Translations under genes and position numbers: made by a program
DNA from: Candidatus Poribacteria bacterium
GTDB taxonomy: Bacteria > Poribacteria > WGA-4E > GCA-2687025
NCBI GenBank assembly: GCA_002687025.1
Contig: NYZG01000134.1
Span: 1 to 6,692, forward strand
Length of the DNA stretch: 6,692 nucleotides
Direction: 5' to 3'
Notes under the pieces: model-generated
The model's database searches: none
Told to the model about the DNA's origin: nothing
Seen by the model: only the letters and a program-made list of their open reading frames with translations
Part shown: positions 6,683-6,692 of the stretch, piece after piece
Position numbering within the stretch: position 1 is the stretch's first letter
Layout: each line of letters begins with the position of its first letter

Positions 6683-6690
6683 GGAAGGAG
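6683..6690 (+). promoter_or_regulatory. SD-like GGGAAGGAG run for a gene starting beyond the right edge
   Basis: A purine run with GGAAGGAG at the extreme right end matches the ribosome-binding motifs of the other genes in the window. A start codon would be expected roughly five to nine bases further on, outside the sequence given, so the gene itself cannot be described. Confidence 0.35.
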
Positions 6691-6692
6691 AC

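Overview
The window is GC-rich, densely coded bacterial DNA. No rRNA, tRNA, CRISPR array or insertion sequence was seen. Shine-Dalgarno motifs of the AGGAG/GGAGA type precede most genes, and GTG starts are used. Two genes belong to families I associate with poorly cultured environmental lineages such as Armatimonadota, Hydrogenedentota, Latescibacterota or Poribacteria-like bacteria: a uroporphyrinogen-decarboxylase-like protein and a secreted protein of jelly-roll/NPCBM type. That lineage call is an impression from protein style, not a placement.

Layout from left to right. (1) Positions 1-524, minus strand: N-terminal 174 codons of a URO-D-like protein that runs off the left edge. (2) A divergent intergenic region with a 13-nt palindrome, then a plus-strand secreted protein (695-1384) followed by a perfect 12-bp hairpin. 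(3) A six-transmembrane voltage-gated potassium channel (1635-2465) with a canonical TVGYGD filter and a short CxxC tail. (4) A plus-strand block of two tandem aldo/keto reductases (2649-3467 and 3565-4368, about 59% identical by hand count and colinear without gaps) followed after 14 nt by an aminoglycoside-phosphotransferase-fold kinase (4383-5255). (5) A convergent minus-strand ankyrin-repeat gene (6277 down to 5263), split by a frameshift in a GCGCGCGC run at 5481-5488. (6) A plus-strand 55-codon ORF (6436-6603) that looks like the N-terminus of a longer beta-barrel-type protein stopped early. Non-coding sequence follows, with a small hairpin and a strong SD-like motif at the right edge, suggesting a gene starts just outside.

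Functional reading. The AKR-AKR-kinase block is the only convincing operon-like unit. Two NADPH-dependent carbonyl reductases beside a small-molecule kinase fit a sugar or polyol modification route, but the substrate cannot be read from sequence. The remaining genes look like independent units. I do not see a clear new defence or mobile system. The items most worth following are the broken ankyrin gene, the reductase pair with its kinase, and the truncated ORF with its odd downstream sequence.
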